A DNA stretch of 64,000 nt from JAWLHU01 sp041690255. GTDB lineage: Bacteria; Bacillota; Sulfobacillia; Symbiobacteriales; Symbiobacteriaceae. The stretch lies in assembly GCA_041690255.1 (NCBI GenBank), contig JAWLHU010000004.1:324045-388044 (forward strand), read 5' to 3'. This document shows positions 55,479-64,000 of the stretch, one piece after another. Both the position numbers and the translations under genes were made by a program. The notes beneath the pieces were generated by a model. It saw only the letters and a program-made list of their open reading frames with translations, had not been told where the DNA came from and made no database searches. Each line of letters starts with the position of its first letter. Position 1 is the stretch's first letter.

Positions 55479-55881
55479 CAGCAGTTCTATGCCTCTTGCC
55501 GGGCGGTACGGCAGGTATTGGCACAATGACATAGGGCTGGCTGGGCCCCGCGGGCATCGGACTTGGGCTTGCACGGACTTTCACTCTCATCTCAGGCCGT
55601 CTGCTGCAATTCTATCTATGACCAGGCACTCACCGTCCGATTCGTGAGATGCTGGTACGCAAGAAGCGGGTGGAACAGGAGTCCGTGTCGTTTGACGGCA
55701 CTGTGCTGAGGTAAGGACGCCTCCCCCTTCTGGCGTAACGACCTGCAAGGGGGATGCTTCAGGGCGCACCCCGCCAGACCGCACGATCGACTTGAGGCGG
55801 CCAACGCCGAAGCTCAACTCGAACAAGCGCGGATGGTTTTGCGGGTTATTCAGGGGAGCGCGTCTCTCGCCGTACACATGC
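55479..55881. other. Gene-poor right arm of element B
   Basis: No convincing gene. A 22-codon frame at 55,648-55,716 (MLVRKKRVEQESVSFDG) is probably chance or a remnant. The stretch from 55,780 to 55,881 stays open in the frame of SPOCS fragment 3 but shows no family features; it is element DNA read through by chance. Confidence 0.5.
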
Positions 55882-55887
55882 TCAAGA
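55882..55887 (+). repeat. Element B attachment-site copy (right)
   Basis: TCAAGA, matching 47170-47175, in CTC AAG AAT, the codon phase that continues the SPOCS protein. Confidence 0.65.
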
Positions 55888-56126
55888 ATATCACCTTTAA
55901 GACGGCCAGGGAGTGGGACTGCAAGGGTGATCTGAATCGGGTCTGTGGCGATGTCCGCCACTGCACCGTTGAGATTCCCTTCCACCTGTTTGTCGACCTG
56001 CCCGGCACCCGCGACGGCGATATCTGCGTCGTCGAAGATGCCATCGTTTCCGGAGAGTTCGACAAGCTGATTGACAAGAACCACGACGGCACATTCAACA
56101 AACTACTGGAGAGAAGTGTATCTTAG
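55882..56126 (+). pseudogene. SPOCS (DUF3794) gene, third fragment
   Basis: From AAG 55884 the frame reads KNITFKTAREWDCKGDLNR, CGDVRHCTVEIPFHLFVDLP, GTRDGDICVVEDAIVSGEFD and DGTFNKLLERSVS, ending at TAG 56124. This is the main body of a SPOCS domain, with the PF..FVDLPG core and the FDKL...DGTFNKLLE end. It adds 79 residues for a total of 142. Relatives usually carry one more beta-strand after this point, so the 3' end may be cut by a third insertion. Confidence 0.82.
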
Positions 56127-56191
56127 CTACAACACTGGGGCAACCTGGTGTATAGTAGAGATAACTTCCACGTTCGAGAGGTGTTTCCTGT

Positions 56192-57787
56192 TTGAACGAC
56201 AGCAGTTTGAAGGCGATCCGTCCCGATCATGTGGCCATCTACATCCGGTGGTCGACCGAAGAGCAGGCCGATGGTACGACCCTGGCCGAGCAGCGAGAGG
56301 GCTGCGAGTTCTACATCAAGTCCCAGGGCTGGTTCGTGAACCCCTCCCTCATCTTCATCGATGATGGCTACAGCGGCGGCAACCTGGACCGACCCGGCAT
56401 GCGGCAGCTCCGGGACCTGGTCCATAAAGGCGAGGTCGATTGTGTCGTCGTCCTGAAGATCGACCGCCTGAGCCGCAACATCGTCGATGCGACTCAGTTA
56501 GTCCTGAATGAGTGGAAGGACAAGTCCCACCTCCGCTGCGTCCGCCAGCCGATCGACACCACCTCGGACACGGGGCGCATGTTCTTCTCGATCCTGGCCA
56601 CCTTCGCCGACTTCGAGCGGGCGCAGATCAGCGAGCGGACCTACCAGGGCCGCATCCGCCGGCTGAAGGAGGGCAAGGCCTACGGCGGGCCGGTGGTCCC
56701 GTTTGGGCTCCTGAAAACAGATGAGCCCGGGGTCCGTACAGAGGACCCCGAGCGCGCGCCGATCGTACGGGAGATGTTCCGGCGGGCCTACGAGGAGCGG
56801 GCCACGGCCAACGACCTGGCCGCCTGGCTGACGGAGCAGGGGATTCCCTCCCCCCAGGGACGGAAGGGCTGGAGCCTGAACAGCGTGCGGAATGTGCTGC
56901 GCAACCCGATCTATGCCGGCCGGATCGTCTACGGGCGGGCCTCGCTGGTCAAGAAGGAAGGCCTGAAGTACCCGGCCAGGAAGAAGCGGGAGCAGCCCAC
57001 CGTGGTGGCCGATGCGGTGACGGTGCCAATCTTGGTAGATCCAGACGTGTTCGACGCGGTCCAGCTCCTCCTGTCGGAGCGGGCCGACTTCCATAAGCGG
57101 CACCGCCGGGCCTCGGATGGAACTCATCTGCTGAGCGGGATCGCCACCTGCCGGTGCGGGGCGACGATGAATATCCACTGGGCGAATGGGACTCGCTACT
57201 ACATCTGTAGCCGGCGGATCTTGGCGGGGTCGAAGGGGTGTCCCGAGGAGAACGGGACGCTGATGGCGGACAAGGTTGAGTCCTTCGTAGTCGATGATCT
57301 CATAGGGACTTTCGGCAAGGTTGGGGACAGGCTCCAGGCGGCGGAAGTGGTGGATGCAGAGGAGTCCGAGACAGCCAAGCGATTAGCATGTGAGATAGAA
57401 CGCTACAGCGAGCAAATCAAGGAAGCGGAGTCACGCCTCGGTGAACTGCGGTCACAGGCTGCTCTTGGCGACATCACATTGACGGAGTGGCGGGAACTGC
57501 GGGCAGCGATTGAATCCCAGTTGGCTGCCCTTCGGGCAAGCCTGAGTGAGGCTGAAGGGAAACTCGGACAGGAGACCTCCAGAGATCTGCTTCAAGACAC
57601 CCTGACCCTGCGGTTTAGTGAGCTCCGGAGGTGGAGTGACCTGGAGCCCGGTGCCCGGAAGGACATTCTCCGTGACCTGGTCGAGCGGATCGAACTCTAC
57701 AAGTCCAAGGGGCGCTACCAAGAGTATCAGATAGGTGTGGTGTGGCGCTTTAGGCCCAGGCTTTCACATGCCCAACGGGACGCTTAG
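56192..57787 (+). CDS. Large serine recombinase 3
   Basis: A 531-residue recombinase. The catalytic serine (Ser21) is in AIYIRWSTEEQADGTTLAEQ, with KIDRLSRN and the E-helix FADFERAQISERT. The recombinase domain, a compact zinc ribbon (GIATCRCGATMNIH, with C in YICSRR and GCPEE) and a coiled coil follow. TTG 56192 follows GAGAGGTG. It begins 66 bp after the SPOCS fragment 3 stop, the classical place of an integrase next to its attachment site. Confidence 0.93.
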   Translation: MNDSSLKAIRPDHVAIYIRWSTEEQADGTTLAEQREGCEFYIKSQGWFVNPSLIFIDDGYSGGNLDRPGMRQLRDLVHKGEVDCVVVLKIDRLSRNIVDATQLVLNEWKDKSHLRCVRQPIDTTSDTGRMFFSILATFADFERAQISERTYQGRIRRLKEGKAYGGPVVPFGLLKTDEPGVRTEDPERAPIVREMFRRAYEERATANDLAAWLTEQGIPSPQGRKGWSLNSVRNVLRNPIYAGRIVYGRASLVKKEGLKYPARKKREQPTVVADAVTVPILVDPDVFDAVQLLLSERADFHKRHRRASDGTHLLSGIATCRCGATMNIHWANGTRYYICSRRILAGSKGCPEENGTLMADKVESFVVDDLIGTFGKVGDRLQAAEVVDAEESETAKRLACEIERYSEQIKEAESRLGELRSQAALGDITLTEWRELRAAIESQLAALRASLSEAEGKLGQETSRDLLQDTLTLRFSELRRWSDLEPGARKDILRDLVERIELYKSKGRYQEYQIGVVWRFRPRLSHAQRDA

Positions 57788-57877
57788 GGCTACATCCTCA
57801 GGGGCCCCAAGAAGACCCAACCACCGGCAACCGCTCTGTGGTCGCCACTCTCTTGCGTTGACGTGCTATTGAACGGA

Positions 57878-57916
57878 GACAGCACCCCCGTGGAGTCCGC
57901 GGGGGTGCTGTCTTTT
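57878..57916 (+). terminator. Terminator after serine recombinase 3
   Basis: A 13-bp GACAGCACCCCCG/CGGGGGTGCTGTC stem (57878-57890 with 57900-57912) is followed by TTTT. Confidence 0.88.
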
Positions 57917-58047
57917 CCGGAAGAGAGGATTGGCCTTGCTTTGGGCTTCTGGTATGCGCGACTACCAGTCTTCGCCGATTCATGGCGCCTCCGCAGACCC
58001 GGCTAAGGGCAGCAGCGGCGGCTACTCGCATTTCCCCTACCAGCCCG

Positions 58048-59796
58048 TTACAGAGGGCCCACGCGGGAATACCCCACGGCATTGTTGCGAACCGCGACCA
58101 GGATGCCGTCACCGAAAGTGACCAAGTAATCTCCCCAGACATCACTAGGTAGAGGCGGATTCTCTAGTGGAGCCCGTGTACGCAGGTCCGAAGAGACCGA
58201 TGATACCTCCTCGTCCACAATCAGAAACACTGGCAGCCCCGTCACAGGGAAGACCCTCGACCTAGCAATCGGAATTGTTTCCCACTCTTGTCCGTCAACC
58301 GATACGCTGACAACGTCTGGGCCAATCACGTCGCCGATCGCGAAGAAATCGCCATTTGCGTATGCAAGCGATGCGTTCTCGAGAGGAAGCTCATTCCAGG
58401 AAGTACCTTCGCTCCAGTGCTGGGTATCGACCGACGCGAAGGCGGTACTTCCTGACAGGACAACCCACCGTCCATCTCCAAACTCAACCTGATAAAAGTA
58501 GCGGTCAGGGATTCTCAGCGCCAATGTCCAACTTTGCCCATCTGTCGAGGTCCAGACGAGACCGTCGTCTTCGTGCGAATATCCCACAAGCATGAACTGC
58601 CCGTCTCCGTATGCGGCATCCTGCATTCGGTAAAAGGGCCTTCCATCAGGGGACCCAAGGGGGTTACGGTTCCATGAGACCCCGTCTGGTGACGACCAGA
58701 CCCATTCAGGGCTAAAGATCCAGAACTGGTCCAAAGCGTGCAGCAACGAGCCTGTGTAGAACTCTTCGCTACCAGGGAGCTTGCCGTGATCCTCCCATTT
58801 GAGGGGGGTAGCTGCCTCAGCCGTGAATATCTCGCCGCCCCTTCCGATAACAACGAACTTACCAGCACCGTAGGCAACTCCCCGTACAAAAAAGTCAAGA
58901 TAGGTCTTTCCCGATATCGCGGGGTCAACTATCTTCGGCTTGCCGACCACAGCACCAGGAGCACTTCGCCCTGCTGAGATAGAAATGACTTCGGTGTTAG
59001 AGGAACTCATCGCCTTTCCGAGTTCGGCGGTCACCTCCGTTCTCAATGACCCTTCAATGGGCCACCCAGTCTCCTTATCGAGCGTGTAGGTACCCTTTCC
59101 CGAGCCCGAACCAGTGAGCCGGAACTGACCAAGATCGAAATCGTGCGATTCGGTAACGGTGACGTTAACGGGGACCCCAGCCGAGCTTCCAGACCGTCCA
59201 TACCGGGCCTCCCAGTGGCTTGCCCATTCTCCAATGGCGTCCCCGTCCTCACTGCCATCGTAGGTGATGACAGAGTCGTAGGCCCATGAGGACTTCCCCT
59301 TAGGCCCTATCGCAATCAGGGTCTTCCGAATGAACTGGTCAACGTTCAGTGCCGAAAGTCCGCCTGCATTTGAAGTCTTGACGGTTCTAGCCGGCATCCC
59401 TTCCACAAGCTTGACCGCGCCACTCACCTTGTCAACCCTTACAAGGAACGTCGAATCCGGCCATGGTTCGAACCCATAGGTAGAGGTACCTTCCATCCCA
59501 GTGATCTGGTAGTGAATCTCAACGATATCCTCATCTTGGCTGGCGACTTTCAGCGTGGAGTCGAAATCGATTGAGGTTTCGACCTCCATGGTCCTGTCGC
59601 CCACCTTGTTAGAGCCGATTTGGTCGATCCGCACATGGAACTGCCAGGGATCGACCGGATAACCCATCGTCGCCAAGGACCGTGATTCGTTCACCGGTGC
59701 TCCGGCAGTTTCGGACGGCATAGACTGCGATTGTTTACTGGTGCACCCAGCCAGCACCAAAGTGAACAGCAACATCCAACCAACAATGCGCCGCAT
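58048..59796 (-). CDS. Lipoprotein with C-terminal BNR-like beta-propeller
   Basis: A 582-residue lipoprotein with signal MRRIVGWMLLFTLVLAGC; the lipobox Cys is residue 18. Residues 40-280 form a beta-rich domain of unknown family. From about 300 to 582, repeats of the type VAYGAGKFVVIGRGGEIF, AAYGDGQFMLVGY and VWTSTDGQSW mark BNR/sialidase-type propeller blades. It probably sits on the outer face of the membrane. It stands alone on the minus strand. Confidence 0.75.
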   Translation of the reverse strand: MRRIVGWMLLFTLVLAGCTSKQSQSMPSETAGAPVNESRSLATMGYPVDPWQFHVRIDQIGSNKVGDRTMEVETSIDFDSTLKVASQDEDIVEIHYQITGMEGTSTYGFEPWPDSTFLVRVDKVSGAVKLVEGMPARTVKTSNAGGLSALNVDQFIRKTLIAIGPKGKSSWAYDSVITYDGSEDGDAIGEWASHWEARYGRSGSSAGVPVNVTVTESHDFDLGQFRLTGSGSGKGTYTLDKETGWPIEGSLRTEVTAELGKAMSSSNTEVISISAGRSAPGAVVGKPKIVDPAISGKTYLDFFVRGVAYGAGKFVVIGRGGEIFTAEAATPLKWEDHGKLPGSEEFYTGSLLHALDQFWIFSPEWVWSSPDGVSWNRNPLGSPDGRPFYRMQDAAYGDGQFMLVGYSHEDDGLVWTSTDGQSWTLALRIPDRYFYQVEFGDGRWVVLSGSTAFASVDTQHWSEGTSWNELPLENASLAYANGDFFAIGDVIGPDVVSVSVDGQEWETIPIARSRVFPVTGLPVFLIVDEEVSSVSSDLRTRAPLENPPLPSDVWGDYLVTFGDGILVAVRNNAVGYSRVGPL

Positions 59797-59945
59797 GTTC
59801 TTCCCTCCCAGTCACTCTTCATGGGGACAGATGCGATTTCGATGCATGTATTTCTAATTCCTGCTAAAAACGGTATTTTGTAGAACGAAACAGTGTCTCA
59901 GTGTCGCCCGCACGAGAACTGGATGGCCTCGACCACAAGCGGTTC

Positions 59946-59972
59946 GAGCCCGCCGAACGAATCGGCGGGCTC
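59946..59972 (-). terminator. Hairpin ending the ParMR operon
   Basis: A perfect 11-bp GAGCCCGCCGA/TCGGCGGGCTC stem with a 5-nt loop lies 12 bp past the last minus-strand gene. There is no T-run. Confidence 0.6.
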
Positions 59973-59983
59973 ACATCAGTCTG

Positions 59984-60178
59984 CTATTTGCCATGTGGTC
60001 TGTGCATCAGTTGGGTGACCCGCGACTCTCCTCGGCGAAGGTCATTGGCAATCTTCCTAGCTACCGCTAAATCCCACCGTAAGAGGATTCGCTTCAACTC
60101 TTCCTCAGATCCTGGGTTCTCGGAGAACGAGCTGCGATAGATTACTCTGGGCTCACGCCTTGGTCTCTCTGCGCCCAT
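59984..60178 (-). CDS. Small basic protein after the parR-like gene
   Basis: A 64-residue protein (SEEELKRILLRWDLAVARKI, then DLRRGESRVTQLMHR), helical and basic, starting at ATG 60178 behind GGGGAGGAG. No family recognised. It may be a regulator in the partition operon. Confidence 0.5.
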   Translation of the reverse strand: MGAERPRREPRVIYRSSFSENPGSEEELKRILLRWDLAVARKIANDLRRGESRVTQLMHRPHGK

Positions 60179-60219
60179 ACTCTCCTCCCCTTGCGTCCAG
60201 GAGACAAGCCAGTAGAAGC

Positions 60220-60519
60220 TCAGAAACTCTGCATGAGTCTCCGCAGTTTCTTATCAGGGCTCGGTCCCCTCTCCCTTTCCTCTCTCTCTTGTGAGCCCTC
60301 GGGCGACCTCAGGGGTACCTGTTCAAGCTTCTGAAACCCCTCGGCGTACTCATATGCCGCCCGAGCCTGTCCCGTGCTCCTCTCATACTGCACCCTGAGC
60401 CCCTGCCGGATCTCCTCCGCCAGCTTTCGCCGGCGGAGTTTTTGCTTCACCCAGGCCATGAAGGCCTGGTCCTCCTCGCTCGTCAGGTCAGCCTGGACGA
60501 TCAGCCGTTTGCGCCCCAT
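60220..60519 (-). CDS. parR: Putative ParR-like DNA-binding adaptor
   Basis: A 99-residue protein overlapping the end of parM by 19 nt. The N-terminus (MGRKRLIVQADLTSEEDQAF) resembles a ribbon-helix-helix strand and helix, and the C-terminal half is charged and probably disordered, as in ParR proteins that bind ParM with their tails. No search supports the family; size, operon place and the iterons upstream of parM do. Confidence 0.55.
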   Translation of the reverse strand: MGRKRLIVQADLTSEEDQAFMAWVKQKLRRRKLAEEIRQGLRVQYERSTGQARAAYEYAEGFQKLEQVPLRSPEGSQEREERERGPSPDKKLRRLMQSF

Positions 60520-61508
60520 CGCTGGACACCTGCCTTGTGGTAGCCCCGGCCGTTGGCTTCCTGAGCCTCGTCGGCTAGCAGCTTCGCTCCCTCATCGGGG
60601 AGGATGTGCTTGAAGAGCCGGTAGGCGCCGCCGCCGGTGATCAGGTAGAAGGCGATGCCGGGATCGTTCCAGGAGCGGATCAGGCGGGTGATCTGCCGGC
60701 CCACCTCCTGGTAGGCATCCTCCATCTGGGAGGCTCCCTCGAAGGCTCGGAGGCCTGCCTGCACGTCGAGGGCTCCCTGGCCGCCGGCGGCCCGGCCGGC
60801 GATCTGGTAGGCGTGGGCCATTCCCAGCTTGGGCGAGGTGCAGAAGCGGCGGACCGGCTCCATGTCATCCAGCACATAGGTGTTCAGGGTGTTGAAGCCG
60901 ATGTCCACCACGCACCAGCGCCACCCGGCCACGGTCTCGGCGGGCCAGGTGGTCCGACCGCCGATTGCTGCCGGGAACTCCCGCTCACCCTGGAGCTGGC
61001 CCTCGGCATCCAGCAGGAAGTCCAGGGCGCTCCCCAGGGGCTGGGGCATCACCATGGCGTCATCGATCGAGATCACGGCCCGGATCTGCTCGTCGCCCAC
61101 CTGAAGCTCGACGGTCTCGCCCCGGATCGACAGGAGGAGTTGCTTGAGCCGGTCCCGGTGGGTCTCCCAGGTGTCGACCGGGAGGCCGGCCACCACCTTG
61201 AAGCGGGTGATCCCATCTCGCCGGGCCAGGTAGGCCAGGGCAGCCAGGTAGAGCAGCCGGCTCTCCTCGTTAACCGGGGCATCATCGGCCAGGTCGGCCT
61301 GGCTGGCGATCCCAGCCTGCCGGGCGGCTGTGCGGCCGACCAGGTAGGTCTGGCCCCGGTAGAGCATGGTTGTCTGCTCCCCGAAGCCGGGCATGGGCCG
61401 GCCGGGGATGATCAGGCTCTGGAGCACGAGATTCCGCTCTCCGGGCCGGGTCCCGGCCTTGACGAAGCCAAAGCCCCGGTCCACGTAGGCGATCTTGCTC
61501 TCAAACAT
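60501..61508 (-). CDS. parM: ParM-like actin ATPase
   Basis: A 335-residue actin-like protein. Phosphate 1 region is MFESKIAYVDRGFGFVKAG (a DxGxG variant), phosphate 2 is WCVVDIGFNTLNTYVL, and the adenosine motif is FYLITGGGAYRLF. A plasmid-type ParM polymerises to push DNA copies apart. AAGGGAG is 8 nt before ATG 61508. The iteron array sits 40 bp upstream. Confidence 0.85.
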   Translation of the reverse strand: MFESKIAYVDRGFGFVKAGTRPGERNLVLQSLIIPGRPMPGFGEQTTMLYRGQTYLVGRTAARQAGIASQADLADDAPVNEESRLLYLAALAYLARRDGITRFKVVAGLPVDTWETHRDRLKQLLLSIRGETVELQVGDEQIRAVISIDDAMVMPQPLGSALDFLLDAEGQLQGEREFPAAIGGRTTWPAETVAGWRWCVVDIGFNTLNTYVLDDMEPVRRFCTSPKLGMAHAYQIAGRAAGGQGALDVQAGLRAFEGASQMEDAYQEVGRQITRLIRSWNDPGIAFYLITGGGAYRLFKHILPDEGAKLLADEAQEANGRGYHKAGVQRWGANG

Positions 61509-61547
61509 CGCTCAAACTCCCTTCCCTCTTGGGCCGGAGCCGTGTTG

Positions 61548-61587
61548 TCATACATGGTCATACAATGTCTTACCATGTCATACCACG
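61548..61587. repeat. Four tandem 10-bp iterons upstream of parM (parC-like)
   Basis: TCATACATGG, TCATACAATG, TCTTACCATG and TCATACCACG follow one another without gaps. The near helical-turn period and the place just before parM fit a ParR-binding centromere that also acts as operator. Confidence 0.75.
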
Positions 61588-61642
61588 GCCCTCCGGCCCT
61601 TCTCTCCTCTGCGTTACAGCTCTTCTTCCCCCGGTGGCTGCC

Positions 61643-62578
61643 TTACCGTGACCGAGAGATCTGCCGGATGTTTAGCTCGGCCAGGTCCTTCACCCCGGCC
61701 GGGGGCCGCCAGTCCCGCACGGCCCGGCTGGTGATCTCCTCGATCCGCTCCCGCTGCCGGTCGTGGGCGGCGTCGGTCTCGGCCTGGCTGCCCGCGTCCC
61801 TCTCCCGCTCCCGGGCGATCGTCACCCGGTCGGCTCCCTGGAGCAGTTGCTGCACCGCCGGGTTCTCCAGGAAGGAGCGGACATTCGCCCCACCGGAGAC
61901 GATGACCGTAGGCAAGCTCTGACGCCCCCTGCGGGCCATCTCGTGCAGGGCCAGGGCATCGGTACCCCCCTCCACGATCCAGACGCTGGAAGGGCTCCCA
62001 GCGAGGATAGGCGGGTACTGCTTGTCGGAGCCCCGGAAGTCCCGCTTGGGGACCGCATCCGCCCGGTCGATGGCCCGCCGCGTGACGTTGCGGATCTGGC
62101 CATCCGAGTCGTAGCCTACGAAGAGGACACCGCCCCCGGCGTAGCGCAGGAACCCGGCATACTCGGCCCTACGGATGGTCTCCAGGCTGATCCCCCGGCC
62201 CTTCAGGTACTGCCGGCCGGTCTGGCGGACGGACTCGGCCAGCGGGGGAAGGATGGGCCGCTGCTGCATCATCTCCGGGACCGCCTGCCGCTGGAAGCCG
62301 GTCAGCTTCTGCACCGCCTCCCGGAAGCCAGTCCCCGGCTCGATCCGCTGGACCAGGGCGATGTTATCCCCCACGCCCCGGGCCAACTTGTCACAGGCCA
62401 CCCAGTGGCCATCCTCCTTGCGGGTGATCCGGTAGTGCTCCTCCCCGCCCAGCCGGACGGAGAGATGCCGGCCCTCCCGCCGCACCGCATAACCCTGCCC
62501 CGTTAGGTATAGACTGGGGTCTATCACCCGGGCTGCCTCGATCTCTGCGGCCTCCAGCCGCTTCTCTTCCTGCGCCAT
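61643..62578 (-). CDS. DUF3991/TOPRIM primase-like protein
   Basis: A 311-residue protein. The N-terminus has a DUF3991-like region (YRITRKEDGHWVACDKLARG, then GDNIALVQ). A TOPRIM domain follows with VWIVEGGTDALALHEMARRG and VIVSGGANV. This pair is typical of plasmid and ICE proteins used in DNA transfer replication. No zinc finger and no RNA polymerase core are seen, so priming activity is uncertain. Confidence 0.8.
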   Translation of the reverse strand: MAQEEKRLEAAEIEAARVIDPSLYLTGQGYAVRREGRHLSVRLGGEEHYRITRKEDGHWVACDKLARGVGDNIALVQRIEPGTGFREAVQKLTGFQRQAVPEMMQQRPILPPLAESVRQTGRQYLKGRGISLETIRRAEYAGFLRYAGGGVLFVGYDSDGQIRNVTRRAIDRADAVPKRDFRGSDKQYPPILAGSPSSVWIVEGGTDALALHEMARRGRQSLPTVIVSGGANVRSFLENPAVQQLLQGADRVTIARERERDAGSQAETDAAHDRQRERIEEITSRAVRDWRPPAGVKDLAELNIRQISRSR

Positions 62579-62582
62579 GCCG

Positions 62583-63275
62583 CTACCTCACCCGCTCAGG
62601 CGCCAGGATCTGCTGCACCGCCCGCCCCAGGTCCGCCAGCGGCTCCTGCACGTCCGGCGCCAGCCCCGGGCTCTGGGCCAGTTTGCGGGCAAACTCCCCG
62701 ATCTCCCCGAGGAGCCCCTCCCGCACCTTGGGCTCCATGTGGCTCCACAGGATGTAACTCCCCCCGCCTTCCTGCACCTCTGCCCGATCCAACAGCTCAT
62801 GAAGAGAACGGGAGAGGGCATGGTAGGGCCGGCTCTGCTGCTTGCCGTACCAGGCGGGGTCCACCTGAAGCTTCCGCCCGACCTCCTGGGCGATCTGGCC
62901 CAGGAGCTTCGCCTGCTCATGGTCTTTCATCTCCCGGAAGGGTGGCGGAGCCAGCGCCAGGCTGACTTCCCTGGCCACCTCGGCCCCCATCGTCCCCGGC
63001 TCAAACTCCCGCCCCACCGCCTGCACCCACTCTGCCCGAACAACCGGTGGCTGCTCGTAGAACCCCCGCAGCAGCCCATGGTCTGCATCCGGTGGCACCT
63101 TTGCCTTCAGCGCCTCGGCCAGCAGCCAGTGGGAGCGCCGGGAGTCCCCCGGCTCCAGATCCGGATGGTCCGCCTGATCCATCCCCCAGACCCGAATCAC
63201 CGCCATCACGGCCCGCTTCTGCTCCTCGCTGGCCGCCGCCCACCACAGTGCTGCATCCTCTCGCCACACATCCAT
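62583..63275 (-). CDS. Uncharacterised 230-residue protein of the conjugative module
   Basis: A soluble, helical, Trp- and Glu-rich protein (EDAALWWAAASEEQKRAVMA near the start; LADLGRAVQQILAPERVR at the end). No family recognised. It lies 4 bp before the TOPRIM gene and 12 bp after the M23 gene, so all are probably one leftward operon. Confidence 0.6.
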   Translation of the reverse strand: MDVWREDAALWWAAASEEQKRAVMAVIRVWGMDQADHPDLEPGDSRRSHWLLAEALKAKVPPDADHGLLRGFYEQPPVVRAEWVQAVGREFEPGTMGAEVAREVSLALAPPPFREMKDHEQAKLLGQIAQEVGRKLQVDPAWYGKQQSRPYHALSRSLHELLDRAEVQEGGGSYILWSHMEPKVREGLLGEIGEFARKLAQSPGLAPDVQEPLADLGRAVQQILAPERVR

Positions 63276-63287
63276 CTGCCTCTCCCC

Positions 63288-64000
63288 CTATCGGTAGAAG
63301 TAGAGCGGGTCCATGGGCTCGCCATCCACCCACCATTCAAAGTGCAGATGCGGCCCCGTCGACTTGCCCGTGCTCCCCACGGCCCCGATCTCCTCGCCCT
63401 TCACCACCTGCTCGCCCTGGGTCACGTAGATCCACTTCAGATGCCCGTAGACCGCCTCGAAGCCGTCGTGCTGAATCCGGACCATGTTTCCCAGCGTCGG
63501 ATGCTGGCCAGCGAAGGTGACATACCCGACGGCCGCCCCATCGACCGGGGTCCCCTCCACCGCTGCAATATCGATGCCCTGGTGCATCCTCCACCCCCCA
63601 TCCACCGGATCGATGCGGGGCCCGAAGAACGAGGTGATCAGGCCATTCACCGGCCAGGCGTAGATGCACTCCGGATGCGGCGTGAACGGCATCGGGCCGG
63701 GCTGATTGAAGGAATTGATCAGCACGAGGACCATTTCACGCTCGCCCGGGTCCAGCCCCAGGTCGTCCAGCACCTCGCCCAGCGGTCGGCCATGGCAGAC
63801 GATCGACTCCACGGACAGGTCGACGTGGACGCTGGTCGGGACCTCGCTGGCCGTGATCACCAGTTGGTACCCGCCCGCCGGATTCTTCCCGCCCCCGGCC
63901 GGCTGGCCGGAGCTGGTCAGGAACTCGACCGTAGCGCTGCCTTCGATCGTGTCAACCGACCAGGACACATCGCTCTCCTGGGTCAGGATCACGGGATAGG
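63288..64000 (-). CDS. M23 family metallopeptidase, 5' end outside the window
   Basis: At least 237 residues; the frame is still open at the right edge (YPVILTQESDVSW). The C-terminal LytM domain has the zinc ligands in WRMHQGIDIAA and the HxH in GPHLHFEWW. The preceding 90 residues form a beta-rich domain. Such enzymes cut peptidoglycan; in a conjugative operon they open the wall for the transfer channel. Confidence 0.82.
   Translation of the reverse strand, partial: YPVILTQESDVSWSVDTIEGSATVEFLTSSGQPAGGGKNPAGGYQLVITASEVPTSVHVDLSVESIVCHGRPLGEVLDDLGLDPGEREMVLVLINSFNQPGPMPFTPHPECIYAWPVNGLITSFFGPRIDPVDGGWRMHQGIDIAAVEGTPVDGAAVGYVTFAGQHPTLGNMVRIQHDGFEAVYGHLKWIYVTQGEQVVKGEEIGAVGSTGKSTGPHLHFEWWVDGEPMDPLYFYR

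Larger units (their letters stand above)
56110..64000 (+). mobile_element. Element C (putative, left end in window): serine recombinase 3, ParMR, primase, M23 peptidase
   Basis: The left boundary is inferred to lie at the abrupt end of SPOCS fragment 3 (about 56,110-56,130); the right boundary is beyond the window. It holds serine recombinase 3, a lipoprotein, and a leftward cluster of M23 peptidase, hypothetical, TOPRIM protein, ParM and ParR-like genes typical of conjugative plasmids or ICEs. No matching attachment copy could be found, so this is inference. Confidence 0.5.

Noticed and set aside
55833..55881. An independent gene starting at ATG 55833 for SPOCS fragment 3
   Set aside because: There is no ribosome site, the first 17 codons have no family character, and the conserved sequence begins exactly at the TCAAGA junction.
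61548..61587. CRISPR array
   Set aside because: The repeats are only 10 bp and contiguous with no spacers; iterons fit better. No other CRISPR-like pattern was seen in the window.

Overview
The window looks like the chromosome of a high-GC, spore-forming Firmicute, most like Symbiobacterium or a close clostridial relative. Pointers are the GC-rich coding with many GTG/TTG starts behind strong GGAGG ribosome sites, two-subunit glycine decarboxylase with LipM, a Flp/Tad pilus behind a c-di-GMP riboswitch, a DegS/NarL-type two-component pair, and pieces of a SPOCS (DUF3794) gene, a family tied to spore morphogenesis. The species call is inference from gene content.

Positions 1-36,640 are ordinary chromosome. 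In order: a CPBP protease; an ABC-2 exporter operon behind a leader peptide and an intrinsic terminator (probable attenuation); short glycogen phosphorylase; a large candidate nuclease toxin with a probable immunity gene; a glycine-riboswitch operon (gcvT, small membrane gene, gcvH, gcvPA, gcvPB, lipM, glyA); DedA; tungsten aldehyde:ferredoxin oxidoreductase with a MoaD-like partner; threonine synthase; a rhodanese lipoprotein; an AEC carrier; a complete-looking Flp/Tad operon (flp, tadE, tadG, cpaB, tadZ, tadA, tadB, tadC, then DUF192) under a c-di-GMP-I riboswitch; and a cobalamin-riboswitch btuFCD operon followed by a NarL-type regulator/kinase pair.

Positions 36,890-64,000 are accessory DNA, and here lies the main result. 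One small SPOCS gene appears cut into three pieces, at 36,953-37,093, 47,115-47,174 and 55,884-56,123. The pieces join in frame at short identical sequences: 14 bp (CGAAATCGATGACT) for the first junction and 6 bp (TCAAGA) for the second. Together they give at least 142 residues of a coherent SPOCS protein. Between them sit element A (about 10.0 kb: orphan HsdR_N gene with a frameshift, AAA-TOPRIM ATPase, MobA/L relaxase, broken mobC, HNH protein, serine recombinase 1, flavin reductase) and element B (about 8.7 kb: serine recombinase 2, KatG, LuxE, LuxC, decayed sugar-transporter fragments). The third piece seems to lack its last strand, and 66 bp after it begins serine recombinase 3, followed by ParMR with a 4 x 10-bp iteron array, a TOPRIM primase-like protein and an M23 peptidase. 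I read this as the left end of a third element, C, running past the window. The layout recalls 'skin'-type elements that interrupt sporulation genes, here repeated in one target gene.

No rRNA, tRNA or CRISPR array was seen. Three metabolite or second-messenger riboswitches are recognisable, plus a duplicated 160-bp element of unknown nature that may be a structured RNA.
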